Positions 25,267-33,280 of a stretch of DNA of 37,223 nt are shown one piece after another. Origin of the DNA: Bacteroidota bacterium. Its GTDB lineage: Bacteria > Bacteroidota > Bacteroidia > Chitinophagales > Chitinophagaceae. The notes beneath the pieces are model-generated. The model was not told where the DNA came from and searched no databases. It saw nothing but the letters and a program-made list of their open reading frames with translations. A program made the translations under genes and the position numbers. Within the stretch, counting starts at the first letter, position 1. The number at the start of each line of letters is the position of its first letter. The DNA lies in assembly GCA_023417815.1 (NCBI GenBank), contig JAEZEI010000077.1, positions 1-37,223 of the forward strand, read 5' to 3'.

Positions 25267-25312
25267 GTCTTTTCTTTTTTAGGTGATGAATAAAAGATTT
25301 ACACGGTAAGGG

Positions 25313-25687
25313 TTATAGGGTGTTTTTTTTCTTTGTGAAGAGGGTCTTTAATATTGCTGCGCCATAGGTCTTCAATACAGATCCACGGCCGTTTGCTGAA
25401 CCATTATTGTCAAGCACCTGGTTTATCACCGGCATTGCTTTTCCCAGCCATAGGTTCTTTGTAAGTAATCCGATGCCTACACCTGCTGCGGCTTTGAACA
25501 ATCCATTCTGCATGGCAGGTGAGTGTTTAACTTTCTGCACGGCAGTATTGAACAAACTGGAAGGCTTCAGGCTATGCTGGGTAGCGCGAAATTGTTGTTT
25601 CAGAATATTCTCCTGCACAACCTTTCTTCTTTCAAGCTCAGTTATTGCTTCCCTGAGTTCCCTGGAATTTGTGATTTTCCTTTCCAT
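25313..25687 (-). CDS. Conserved hypothetical protein of the YtxH/holin stress cluster
   Basis: I do not have a named family for this 124-residue protein. It begins with a charged, probably coiled-coil helix (RELREAITELERRKVVQENILKQQF is interrupted here only by my reading), followed by a Gly/Ala-rich hydrophobic stretch (FKAAAGVGIGLLTKNLWLG, about residues 68-87) that could sit on or in the membrane, and a basic tail LFTKKKNTL. The start lies inside the preceding holin-like gene with a 50-bp overlap, so translation is probably coupled. Such a trio with YtxH and a holin-superfamily protein is common in Bacteroidota, from memory. Confidence 0.7.
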   Translation of the reverse strand: MERKITNSRELREAITELERRKVVQENILKQQFRATQHSLKPSSLFNTAVQKVKHSPAMQNGLFKAAAGVGIGLLTKNLWLGKAMPVINQVLDNNGSANGRGSVLKTYGAAILKTLFTKKKNTL

Positions 25688-26054
25688 TGCTTAAGAATTT
25701 CCTGATCAACTTTGTTGTAACCGGTTCCTTGATCATTTTATCGCGGGTGGCATGAATGACCACGCCGGCCAGGAGATAGAATGCTGCAAGGATAAAGAAC
25801 CCCAGCCAGGTTTCATCAACCCAGTCGCCGATGAGCAGGCCCAGGCCAATGTTGAAAAGAATGAAGAAAAGGAAGAATATTACACCTGCCACCAATCGGC
25901 TTATCACGGAAGATGCTATATCACTCGATTTCTCGATCGCCTGCAATTTCATGAGGTCTATCCTCGTTTCCACATAATCCTTTCCGCGTGAGAATAACTG
26001 CTCGAAATGATCGGCTGGTGTTTCAATATGCACTTGTTCTTCCTTTTCCATCAT
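25638..26054 (-). CDS. Holin-superfamily (holin-X like) membrane protein
   Basis: The 138-residue protein has a charged N-terminal region (about 1-50), two adjacent membrane helices (about 53-75, VAGVIFFLFFILFNIGLGLL, and 83-103, GFFILAAFYLLAGVVIHA) and a basic cytoplasmic tail. This is the layout of the phage holin family / putative holin-X domain found in general-stress operons of non-phage genomes. No phage lysis gene is near, so it is probably a membrane stress protein and not a lysis factor. It lies 24 bp after ytxH and overlaps the following gene by 50 bp. Confidence 0.75.
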   Translation of the reverse strand: MMEKEEQVHIETPADHFEQLFSRGKDYVETRIDLMKLQAIEKSSDIASSVISRLVAGVIFFLFFILFNIGLGLLIGDWVDETWLGFFILAAFYLLAGVVIHATRDKMIKEPVTTKLIRKFLSNGKENHKFQGTQGSNN

Positions 26055-26078
26055 TGACTTTTTTTGAACCGGTTAGGA

Positions 26079-26396
26079 TCATGCAAAACTGCGCTGACCT
26101 TCATTAGATGCGCCTGAAGCAGGACTTCCTGCCGGGCTGTTTGTGTTCTGTGTTGTACCACGGCCATCGCGTGTCTTGCGAAGCATTTCATTCGCTTCTG
26201 TACGGATGCTGTCATACTTTTCAGAGATGGTTTCACCGAATTCAGTGAATTTGTTACGTGCTGCCTGTCCTAACTCGCCGCCTTTCTCAGAAAGTCTCCT
26301 GCGGGTTTCAGTTCCTTTGTCGGGAGCGAACAGTACTCCAAGCACAGCGCCTGCAGCAGCGCCTAACAATACGCCGGTCAATAATTTGCTACTCAT
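26079..26396 (-). CDS. YtxH-domain general stress protein
   Basis: A 105-residue protein whose first 30 residues (LLTGVLLGAAAGAVLGVLFAPDKGTETRRRL) are the glycine/alanine-rich YtxH membrane segment followed by the APDKGxETR motif that marks the family. The middle is an amphipathic helix (residues 35-75) and the tail is Ser/Asn/Gly-rich. YtxH proteins belong to general-stress regulons in Bacillus; their biochemical role is unknown. It is the first gene of the minus-strand stress cluster, so the promoter should lie in 26397-26480, where I see no convincing box. Confidence 0.85.
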   Translation of the reverse strand: MSSKLLTGVLLGAAAGAVLGVLFAPDKGTETRRRLSEKGGELGQAARNKFTEFGETISEKYDSIRTEANEMLRKTRDGRGTTQNTNSPAGSPASGASNEGQRSFA

Positions 26397-26612
26397 GTTG
26401 CTTGATTTAATTATGAATAAATGCTGTAGTTCTCAATAAACTAAAAACCTGCCAAATGCATTGCTGCACACTCTTAACGTTTCATGGCCTTCGCAGTAAA
26501 ATAGATGAGCAATTTATTCCACAGAAACAATCACTTTTGCCCTCGCAGCTTCACGACTCATCAGCATCTTCACCACGGCAGGCAATTTGAATAGATAGGG
26601 TAAAACAACAAC

Positions 26613-26783
26613 ATGAAGCTCAATCAACTTTCTCTTTTAATGATGCTGATCATTGCATCAACCATGCTTACAGGGTGCGAAGCAATTGAAGGCATCTTTA
26701 AAGTAGGGATGTGGACAGGTATTATAATCGTGGTGGCGCTGGTGGCCCTCGTTATCTGGATCATTAACAGGATCAGGAGATAG
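26613..26783 (+). CDS. Small membrane lipoprotein (56 aa)
   Basis: Starts at ATG 26613 and ends with TAG 26781-26783. The product has a lipoprotein signal ending MLTGC (Cys22), a short loop EAIEGIFKVGMWTG and a second hydrophobic helix (about 36-51, GIIIVVALVALVIWI) ending in NRIRR. Close relatives of this length occur widely in Bacteroidota, where databases sometimes carry an unrelated enzyme name; no function is known to me. It stands alone in front of the convergent gene ending at 26785, one base apart. Confidence 0.7.
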   Translation: MKLNQLSLLMMLIIASTMLTGCEAIEGIFKVGMWTGIIIVVALVALVIWIINRIRR

Positions 26784-26784
26784 G

Positions 26785-27042
26785 TCAGTTTACAAGCACT
26801 CCCTTCAACCCGTACTCCGGCGATTCGATAGCATAGAGTACCCCGTTCCTGCTGGGTTCCGACTTATTCTCATAACGGAACATCTCCGTTATGTTCAGCT
26901 CATGGCCTTTGAAGTTCATTTTTGTTTCGCAACAAAAGAAATAGTCGCGGTTCTTAATAAAATTAAAGGTATACCCGTTTTGCTGCAGGTCTTTCATCGC
27001 AAACAATAAGGAGTTGTCCATAGCTGATATTTTATCCCGCAT
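26785..27042 (-). CDS. Small Bacteroidota protein, paralogue of the 30977 gene
   Basis: The 85-residue product and the 115-residue product at 30977-31324 share one pattern: a cysteine region (CCETK / CAGKY), then the motif FRYENKSEPSRN / YRFEGESDPADN, then LYAIES / IYIIEA and a glycine-rich G(L)xG turn. This small family is often labelled phosphoribosylpyrophosphate synthetase in Bacteroidota databases, but it lacks the PRPP-binding loop and is far too short, so the name is unsupported. This copy stops at GVLVN and lacks the DAYG tail of the other. TAATTTG at 27054-27060 (minus strand) is a possible -7 box and supports the start at 27042; Met8 is an alternative. Confidence 0.65.
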   Translation of the reverse strand: MRDKISAMDNSLLFAMKDLQQNGYTFNFIKNRDYFFCCETKMNFKGHELNITEMFRYENKSEPSRNGVLYAIESPEYGLKGVLVN

Positions 27043-27108
27043 TTAGGTGCGAACAAATTATATTTTTTTTCGCTCCGGAATTCGTGCCTTCAGCACATGT
27101 GAATAAGT

Positions 27109-27540
27109 TTATGCAACCGGCCTGGTCTCATTCAGTAAGCGCACTTTCTGGAAGCCCGCTTTTATAGATTCGTACTGGTAAATGAGCAATTGTTTAATGG
27201 ATGGCAGCGAAAGAGAATCCGATATAATGCTTCTATAGGCATTGGCCAGGTAATTCTCAAACCTGTTACAAAGGTTTTGCAATTCATTCTCTCCCCTTGT
27301 TACTTCTCCCGGTTCTCCAAAGTATTCGCTGTTCACCCAGGTGGATATGCCAAGCACAGCAAGCTGCGACCTTAATTCATCTGCATAATTACATCCTTCA
27401 TCAGCAAGCCCACTAAGCGCGATGCGCAGCCTGCGGTCATCCACTTCATCGGCAACTGTGCCTACCTGTTCCATGGTATTCCTTAAAGAGAAGATAAGGT
27501 CAGTCAGTTTCTGAACCTCTTTTTCGCTGGTGATGGTCAT
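27109..27540 (-). CDS. DUF2383-like four-helix-bundle protein
   Basis: From ATG 27540 the product has 143 residues, all predicted helical, beginning MTITSEKEVQKLTDLIFSL. The spacing of long amphipathic helices (about 5-28, 30-60, 85-105 and 110-140) resembles the ferritin-like PA2169/DUF2383 group; the metal-binding residues of true ferritins are not evident. An upstream start at 27585 is in frame but lies inside the terminator of the response regulator gene, so 27540 is preferred. Function unknown. It stands alone on the minus strand. Confidence 0.65.
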   Translation of the reverse strand: MTITSEKEVQKLTDLIFSLRNTMEQVGTVADEVDDRRLRIALSGLADEGCNYADELRSQLAVLGISTWVNSEYFGEPGEVTRGENELQNLCNRFENYLANAYRSIISDSLSLPSIKQLLIYQYESIKAGFQKVRLLNETRPVA

Positions 27541-27569
27541 GTTCTTAAGCCTGAAAAAAGTTTGCCAAT

Positions 27570-27597
27570 AAAAAATCCCCGGCAAATGGCCGGGGAC
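27570..27597 (-). terminator. Intrinsic terminator of the response regulator gene
   Basis: TCCCCGGC 27576-27583 pairs perfectly with GCCGGGGA 27589-27596, loop of five. On the minus strand the stem is followed by six T. It lies just downstream of the response regulator that ends at 27657. Confidence 0.85.
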
Positions 27598-27656
27598 TGA
27601 AAATCTTTGTTTGAGGTTGTTCGAGGAATAAGCTCTACAATTGTAGATTTTGCAAC

Positions 27657-28043
27657 TCAGTTCATCAGTTGCTCTACGGTCTTATAAATTACATCCCTGG
27701 TAAAAGGTTTGCCGATAAAATAATCAGCGCCTTCGTTGAGGGCCTTCTGGCGGTCATCAACATTATCGTGCGCGGTGATCATAACGATCTTTACGCCAGG
27801 GTAGTTTGACTTGATATATTCAATGAAATTCACACCCAGACCGTCTGGCAGGTGATTATCGAGGAACACTATTTCCGGAGTCTTTTCCTTCAGTATCATT
27901 GCCGCATCAGTAAGCGTATTCACGTAATCGGCATCCAGGTTCTTTTGCTTAAGGAGCGTGCTCAGGAGGTAGCAAATGTCCGTTTCATCGTCAATTATCA
28001 AAACTTTCAAAATATCACTGTTTAAACTCGTACTATATCTCAT
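27657..28043 (-). CDS. Single-domain response regulator (CheY-like)
   Basis: A 128-residue stand-alone receiver domain. The acidic pair is Asp18-Asp19 (LIIDDET), the phosphorylation site is Asp62 (VFLDNHLPDG), the switch threonine is Thr90 (MITAHD) and the lysine is Lys112 (IGKPF). There is no output domain, so it must act by protein contact or as a phosphate carrier. The receiver-PAS-histidine kinase at 31342 and the NtrC-type regulator at 29306 are the nearest signalling partners, but none is directly adjacent. It has its own terminator. Confidence 0.92.
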   Translation of the reverse strand: MRYSTSLNSDILKVLIIDDETDICYLLSTLLKQKNLDADYVNTLTDAAMILKEKTPEIVFLDNHLPDGLGVNFIEYIKSNYPGVKIVMITAHDNVDDRQKALNEGADYFIGKPFTRDVIYKTVEQLMN

Positions 28044-28353
28044 ACTATGGGCATTTCCACTTCATGCAGGTCAATTTCATTGCCAACAATCTTTATCTGG
28101 AATCAGGAAGGCGTTTTTACCGGGTTTTCGGTTGATGTTCAAAAAACATACCGTAGCGTATAAATACGGTAGAGTAACGCTAAATGGATGGGTTTTAGTG
28201 TAAAATGACTGGTAATCTATCATTTAAATAATAGAAAAAATTTTCAAAGACTTTATTTTCTACCCTGTCTGAAAAATTTTTCTAAATTAAATATGGGGAA
28301 TTTCTTACATGGTATAATTATCGATTAGAGTAGGTCAGCAGTTTTTAACCGAT
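28044..28353. other. Divergent intergenic region with a 7-bp inverted repeat
   Basis: No gene seen. TACCGTA at 28149-28155 and TACGGTA at 28165-28171 form a perfect inverted repeat with a 9-nt centre, a possible operator for the divergent response regulator and YihY genes. A TTGGCA about 50 bp before the regulator (minus strand) resembles a sigma-54 -24 element, but the -12 element has wrong spacing and sequence. Confidence 0.4.
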
Positions 28354-29280
28354 ATGAGAAAAAAGGTCATCAGCATATTCCATTTCAACCGCCAGGTGTT
28401 TGCCGAATATGTTGCTGACAATGTTTTAAAATACAGCGCATCACTGGCATATTATACTACGCTCTCCATAGCACCCATGTTAATTATAGTGATCGCGGTG
28501 AGCGGGATACTGTTTGGGCGCAATGCAATGGAAGGGGAAGTGTATAATGAATTGCAGGGGCTGATGGGGAGCCAGGGAGCAGCACACATCCAGGATATCA
28601 TAAAGAATATTCACCTGAACCGCGAAACCCCTGTAGCCACCATCCTCAGTGTTGTGATCCTGTTGTTCGGTGCAACGGGGATCTTTGGAGAAATGCAGGA
28701 CTCGCTGAACAAGATCTGGGGGCTCAAGACCACCAATTACAGGATATGGTGGAAGATCCTGCTCGACAGGCTTATCAGTTTCAGCATCATTATAAGCCTG
28801 GGGTTCGTAATGGTGGTTTCGCTGGCGCTGAATGCTGTGGCTACGGCGCTTAGCAACCGGATCGATATATTCTTCGGCGCAGGAGGAAGGATACTGGCGG
28901 TAACTGATATGGTGGTGGCAACCGGTATAACAACCCTGATGTTTGCCTGCATCTTTAAAATATTGCCTGATGCGCATATTAAATGGAAGGATGTAATGAT
29001 CGGCGCGCTCATCACCGCTGTATTATTTATGCTGGGCAGGTTCGCGATAGGGCTTTATCTCGGCCAGAGTAATCTTGCCAGCTTATTTGGTGCAGCAGGT
29101 TCGCTTATTGTGGTGATGCTATGGGTTTATTACAGTTCGGCCACACTTTACCTGGGCGCGGTTTTCACCAAGGTGTATGCAATGAATTTCGGTGGAAAGA
29201 TCAGGCCCAATGAATATGCAACATGGATCAAAGTGAGCGAGATACCGGTGGCAAAGGCTACCCTTCATGAAGTAAAATAG
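28354..29280 (+). CDS. YihY/UPF0761 family inner-membrane protein
   Basis: The 308-residue protein has about six membrane helices and the family signatures: KYSASLAYYTTLSIAPMLI near residue 28, GATGIFGEMQDSLNKIW near 106, and GSLIVVMLWVYYSSATLYLGAVF near 249. It was once named ribonuclease BN or BrkB; no enzyme activity is accepted for the family, and a transport or membrane-integrity role is assumed. It is followed after 25 bp by the sigma-54 activator gene, which may share its transcript. Confidence 0.9.
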   Translation: MRKKVISIFHFNRQVFAEYVADNVLKYSASLAYYTTLSIAPMLIIVIAVSGILFGRNAMEGEVYNELQGLMGSQGAAHIQDIIKNIHLNRETPVATILSVVILLFGATGIFGEMQDSLNKIWGLKTTNYRIWWKILLDRLISFSIIISLGFVMVVSLALNAVATALSNRIDIFFGAGGRILAVTDMVVATGITTLMFACIFKILPDAHIKWKDVMIGALITAVLFMLGRFAIGLYLGQSNLASLFGAAGSLIVVMLWVYYSSATLYLGAVFTKVYAMNFGGKIRPNEYATWIKVSEIPVAKATLHEVK

Positions 29281-29305
29281 ATATATTTAATAACAATAAC
29301 CGATT

Positions 29306-30739
29306 ATGAATAAGAGCGTTTTAATTATCGACGATGACCTGGATATGTGCCTTCTTCTCAGCAAGTTCCTGACCCGGAAAGGCTTTCTTGTAGAAACCGC
29401 CCACTCCGGCGCTAAAGGCATTGCAAAATTCAAGGAAGAACATTTCGACATTGTTCTTTGCGACTTCAGGCTGGGCGATAAGGATGGTAAGGATGTGCTT
29501 GTGGAGATAAAGAACCATTCTCCCAACACCATTGTGCTGATCATTACCGGTTATTCGGATATTAAAACTGCAGTGGATGTAATTAAGCTTGGCGCATACG
29601 ATTATATCACCAAGCCTCTTATTCCGGATGAGGTCCTTAATGTGCTGAACACCGCGGTCAGCCAAGGCGCTGAACCACAGCCAAAACTGTCGGCAGCCAG
29701 TTCACCGGCATCAAAAGGATCGAACAAGAAACAGGTGGTGCTGAATAATGAATACCTCGTGGGCGAAGCAGGAACCACCCAGGAACTTTACCGCCAGATA
29801 GAGATAGTGGCGCCTACGAACTACAGCATCATCCTTTATGGTGAAAGCGGTACGGGTAAGGAAGTGATCGCAAAGACCATTCACAGCCTGAGCGACAGGT
29901 CCGACAAACCTTTTGTAGCCATGGACTGCGGAACCCTTTCAAAGGAACTTGCGGGCAGTGAGCTTTTCGGCCACGTTAAAGGTGCGTTCACGGGCGCGCT
30001 CAGCGATAAGGAGGGACATTTTGAACTTGCCAACGGTGGTACCTTGTTCCTTGATGAAGTTGCCAACCTGAGCTACGAGATCCAGGCTTCCCTCCTTCGC
30101 GTGATACAGGAAAGGAAGTTCAAGCGCGTAGGTGGTAACAAGGAAATGCCGGTGGATGTGCGCATCATTGTTGCTTCGAATGAAAACCTGCAGGAAGCAT
30201 ATCGCAAAGGAAAATTCCGGGAGGATCTTTATCATCGTTTCAATGAATTCTCTATTAACCTTCCGCCATTACGTCACCGTAAAAAAGATATTCCCCTGTT
30301 CGCAGACTTCTTCCTGCAAAAGGCGCAGGCAGAACTTGGAAGAGATATCGATGGTTTTGATGATGAGGTAATGAATATGTTCATCAATTATTCATGGCCC
30401 GGTAACCTGCGCGAATTCCGCAACGTAGTGCGCCGTTCCGTACTGTTGACCACTTCAGGAAAAGTGAGCGCTAAAACACTGCCATGGGAGATCACCAATC
30501 CGCATGCGCAGGATAATGCTCCTTCAACTGCAGAAACTACTGGTTCAGCGCCACAGGAAGAACCGGCAGCCAAGAAAGATTTCGACCTGAAGAATGCTGC
30601 CACGCGCGCAGAATACGAAGCGATAATGAAAGTTTTGAAGGAGGTGAATTTTAACAAGACCCGCGCTGCAGAGATCCTAAGGATTGACAGAAAAACGCTG
30701 TATAATAAGATCAAGAGTTATGAGGAATCGAACAACTAA
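29306..30739 (+). CDS. NtrC-type sigma-54-dependent response regulator
   Basis: A 477-residue enhancer-binding protein. Receiver (1-120) with Asp53 (IVLCDFRLGD) and Lys in TKPL. AAA+ domain (about 150-385) with Walker A GESGTGKE, the sigma-54 loop GAFTGA intact, Walker B GGTLFLDEV and the R-finger region RFNEFSINLPPLRHR. A Fis-type helix-turn-helix ends the protein (NKTRAAEILRIDRKTLYNKIK). On phosphorylation it should oligomerise and open sigma-54 promoters. The likely kinase is the receiver-PAS-histidine kinase 600 bp downstream. Target genes are not evident: I found no good sigma-54 promoter in the spacers of this window. Confidence 0.94.
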   Translation: MNKSVLIIDDDLDMCLLLSKFLTRKGFLVETAHSGAKGIAKFKEEHFDIVLCDFRLGDKDGKDVLVEIKNHSPNTIVLIITGYSDIKTAVDVIKLGAYDYITKPLIPDEVLNVLNTAVSQGAEPQPKLSAASSPASKGSNKKQVVLNNEYLVGEAGTTQELYRQIEIVAPTNYSIILYGESGTGKEVIAKTIHSLSDRSDKPFVAMDCGTLSKELAGSELFGHVKGAFTGALSDKEGHFELANGGTLFLDEVANLSYEIQASLLRVIQERKFKRVGGNKEMPVDVRIIVASNENLQEAYRKGKFREDLYHRFNEFSINLPPLRHRKKDIPLFADFFLQKAQAELGRDIDGFDDEVMNMFINYSWPGNLREFRNVVRRSVLLTTSGKVSAKTLPWEITNPHAQDNAPSTAETTGSAPQEEPAAKKDFDLKNAATRAEYEAIMKVLKEVNFNKTRAAEILRIDRKTLYNKIKSYEESNN

Positions 30740-30917
30740 GTTGGAGGTTGGAGGTTGGAGGTTGGAAGTTGGAAGTTGTTTAAGGTTTATTGTTTAAAGT
30801 TTATTGTTAAGATAATGAAGAGACGCATACTTGTCTCAAAAAGTTTACACAGGAAGATTGGAGGTTTGAGGTTGGAGGTTGGAGGTTGGAGGTTGGAGGT
30901 TGGAAGTTTGAGGTTGG
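30740..30917 (+). repeat. Heptanucleotide tandem repeats (GGTTGGA) in two blocks
   Basis: Block one (30740-30777) begins at the base after the NtrC stop and holds about five copies of a 7-bp unit GGTTGGA with GAAGTT variants. Block two (30857-30917) holds about eight copies. Between them GTTTATTGTT occurs twice. The regular GG pairs could form two-tetrad G-quadruplexes. Copy number is likely to vary between strains. No gene is present in 30740-30976. Confidence 0.85.
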
Positions 30918-30976
30918 GCTGAATGAATCGGTATGAGAATTGGGTGATATATCACACATTCATTAAATAACCTGTT

Positions 30977-31324
30977 ATGTCGAAGGAAAATAAAATTGAG
31001 ATGACCACGCTTACGCATGTAATGGAAAAACTGCGTATCAAAAAGCAGGACAATGAATTCCTGCTAACGGAAAAAGGATTCGGCACATGTGCCGGGAAAT
31101 ATTACGAGCCTACCGACCTCAAGATCATAAAGACCTACAGGTTTGAAGGTGAATCTGATCCGGCCGACAACGTGATCATTTATATTATTGAGGCCAGTGA
31201 CGGGCTTGTAGGATACAGCCTGGATGCTTACGGGGCATACAGCAATCATGATGACGATAAGTACGACGACTTCATCCGTAAAATTCCCGTGGAAGACAGG
31301 GACGAACAATTGATCTTTGGATAA
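30977..31324 (+). CDS. Small Bacteroidota protein, paralogue of the 26785 gene
   Basis: The 115-residue soluble protein is a longer member of the family described at 26785-27042. It has an N-terminal helix (THVMEKLRIKKQDNEF), CAGKYYEPTDL, the family motif YRFEGESDPADN, IYIIEASDGLVG and the tail DAYGAYSNHDDDKYDDF, which the shorter copy lacks. The acidic tail could bind a cation. No catalytic motif is seen; the common PRPP synthetase label is not supported. It lies 17 bp before the histidine kinase gene and may be cotranscribed with it. Confidence 0.75.
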   Translation: MSKENKIEMTTLTHVMEKLRIKKQDNEFLLTEKGFGTCAGKYYEPTDLKIIKTYRFEGESDPADNVIIYIIEASDGLVGYSLDAYGAYSNHDDDKYDDFIRKIPVEDRDEQLIFG

Positions 31325-31341
31325 TAAACACTAAGAATTTA

Positions 31342-32826
31342 ATGAAGGCAGAGGATCTTTCACTTAACATATTGATAGTTGATGATGATGAAGATGATTT
31401 CTTCATTACTTCTGAATACCTGAAAAATATCCCGGCGGCTAACTTCAACATCAACTGGTGCTATAAGTATGAAGAGGCTGTTGAGCGGGTAATGAACAAT
31501 GAGTTCGATATCTACTTCGTGGACTACCTGCTGGGCGCAAAGACAGGCCTCGACCTGATCAAGATCGCGGTAGACCATAAGATCGACCAACCCTTTATAT
31601 TACTTACTGGTAAAGGAAATCCGCAGGTAGACCGCCAGGCGATGCAGGCAGGAGCCGTGGATTATCTCATCAAGAATGAACTCGACAGCGAAAAGCTTGA
31701 AAGGTGCATCCGGTATAGCGTAGAGCGTTCCCGCTCGCTGAAAGCAATTAAGGCTAATGAGAAGAAGTACAGGAATATGTTCGAGCGTTCAGCAGATGCA
31801 GTTTTCCTTGCAGATATCGATCTCTACTTCCGCGACATCAATGATGCAACCACAAGGCTATTTGAATATGAAAAAGAGGAACTGCTTGCCATGTCGCTAT
31901 ACGACCTGGTGCAACATGCTGATCAGATCGAAGCGCTGAAATCCGAATTGCAGGAGAAGGAGGATGTGGATAATAAAGAGATCATCCTGAAAACAAAGCA
32001 GGGTGTTGCGAAATACTGTATTCTTTCCCTTTCGCAGGAGAATGATAATGACGGCCCTTATTACCAGGGCATCATTCATGATATAACCGCGCTTAAAAAA
32101 GCGGAGAAGGCTACGCTTCGAACAGAAAAGCAGGGCGTTGCAGGAAGGCTGGTACAAATCCTTGCGCATGAAGTGAGGAACCCGCTTAATAATATCAATC
32201 TTTCTCTTGAGCAGATATCTCCTGAAACAAGTGCTGACGAATCAAAAGTATTCCTCGACATCATACACCGAAACAGTAAGCGGATAGAGAGCCTTATTAA
32301 AGAACTGCTGAATTCCAGCAGGCCTGCACAGCTTGTTCAGCAGCCCACGGAATTGCAGGACGTTATCAATGAAAGCATAGCCACGGCCCAGGACAGGCTT
32401 ACGCTGAAGAAGATCCGTCTCATTGCCAACATCACATCAACACCGTTAACCATACAGGCCGATCCTGAGAAGCTTAAGATCGCATTGCTGAATATCATCA
32501 TCAATGCAGTGGAAGCCATGGAGGCTGATATGGGAGTGTTGGAGATAACGCTTGAAAGAACGGAGGATAATGCGCTATTAACGATAAAAGATAATGGCTG
32601 CGGAATTTCAGATGAGAACCTATCGAAACTGTTTGAACCTTATTTTACGGCGAAGCGTAATGGTATGGGGTTAGGGCTGGCAACCACGCTCAACATCCTG
32701 CAATCGCATAATGTAGATGTGGAGGTTCAGTCGCGTTTGGGAGAAGGCACCAGCTTCATACTCACATTCAATCATCTTGCTGAGGCTACCGGTAATCTGC
32801 AGAATATAGCGGAAGGATCTGTATAA
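31342..32826 (+). CDS. Receiver-PAS-histidine kinase
   Basis: A soluble 494-residue sensor with a receiver at the N-terminus. Receiver (1-125): VDDDEDDF (13-20), Asp61 (YFVDYLLG), Lys111. PAS domain (about 140-255): YRNMFERSADAVFLAD with a closing DITALKKAE. Kinase: H-box LAHEVRNPLNNI with His276, N-box NIIINAVEAM, G1 DNGCGI and G2 GMGLGLA. No membrane helix is present, so it senses a cytoplasmic signal or is driven through its receiver. The best candidates for its phosphate are the NtrC-type regulator at 29306 and the single-domain regulator at 27657. Its last 41 bp overlap the convergent gene. Confidence 0.93.
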   Translation: MKAEDLSLNILIVDDDEDDFFITSEYLKNIPAANFNINWCYKYEEAVERVMNNEFDIYFVDYLLGAKTGLDLIKIAVDHKIDQPFILLTGKGNPQVDRQAMQAGAVDYLIKNELDSEKLERCIRYSVERSRSLKAIKANEKKYRNMFERSADAVFLADIDLYFRDINDATTRLFEYEKEELLAMSLYDLVQHADQIEALKSELQEKEDVDNKEIILKTKQGVAKYCILSLSQENDNDGPYYQGIIHDITALKKAEKATLRTEKQGVAGRLVQILAHEVRNPLNNINLSLEQISPETSADESKVFLDIIHRNSKRIESLIKELLNSSRPAQLVQQPTELQDVINESIATAQDRLTLKKIRLIANITSTPLTIQADPEKLKIALLNIIINAVEAMEADMGVLEITLERTEDNALLTIKDNGCGISDENLSKLFEPYFTAKRNGMGLGLATTLNILQSHNVDVEVQSRLGEGTSFILTFNHLAEATGNLQNIAEGSV

Positions 32827-33280
32827 CCTGCTCAACGAAAACCGGGTCGATCTGGCTGATCACGGAAGTTGAATTCCCCAGGATCTGCCATTCATCGTTT
32901 TCCATGTCTACCAGGGTATACATGTATTTCCGGTTGCTGTTATAGATCTCGTACATTTTATGTTTTCCCTTGCGGAAGCTGAAGAATCCGAAGGAGATGA
33001 ATTTATCGCCCAGGCTGTGCTGGTGATGCCATATTAAGAGTTTGGGAACATGAATAGGGTTGCGGTGGAAATTCGAGATCTGTTTTCCCACTTCGCGGGC
33101 CAGTTCGGTGAAGCCGAGGTCTTCCTCTATCCAGCGTCCTGATTCCACATCAGTATAGAAAATATTTTCATATTCATTCTTGAAAGAAACTTTATACATC
33201 AGGTGATTCCGGTGAGATATTTCAGTGACCCAGGCAAAGGTCTCAACTCCGTCCACAGTCAGATAAATAATGTTACTCAT
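32786..33280 (-). CDS. Hypothetical soluble protein (164 aa)
   Basis: I do not recognise a family. The product has no signal or membrane segment; it alternates strands and short helices rich in Tyr, His and Phe (for example SFKNEYENIFYTDVESGRW and HHQHSLGDKFISFGFFSF), which suggests a small beta-rich domain. The first segment, IIYLTVDGVETFAWVTE, reads as a beta hairpin. The start ATG at 33280 lies in a spacer with nothing else upstream. It converges on the histidine kinase gene with a 41-bp overlap. Codon use looks like the surrounding genes, so I take it as real. Confidence 0.65.
   Translation of the reverse strand: MSNIIYLTVDGVETFAWVTEISHRNHLMYKVSFKNEYENIFYTDVESGRWIEEDLGFTELAREVGKQISNFHRNPIHVPKLLIWHHQHSLGDKFISFGFFSFRKGKHKMYEIYNSNRKYMYTLVDMENDEWQILGNSTSVISQIDPVFVEQVIQILPLYSADYR

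Noticed and set aside
25638..26054. Prophage lysis module based on the holin-like protein
   Set aside because: No endolysin, spanin or phage structural gene is near; this holin superfamily is common in stress operons.
26514..26627. Minus-strand open frame reading LPAVVKMLMSREAARAKV near its end
   Set aside because: It looks faintly like a coding remnant, but it has only a TTG start, 37 codons, overlaps the lipoprotein start antisense, and matches no family I know.
28080..28110. TTGGCA...TTG on the minus strand as a sigma-54 promoter for the response regulator
   Set aside because: The spacing is one base too long and the -12 GC is GA; not convincing even though a sigma-54 activator is nearby.
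30740..30917. CRISPR array
   Set aside because: The unit is 7 bp with no spacers, and no cas gene is present.
31081..31094. Perfect 14-bp palindrome CGGCACATGTGCCG as an operator
   Set aside because: It lies inside a coding region and is explained by the codons; no regulatory context.
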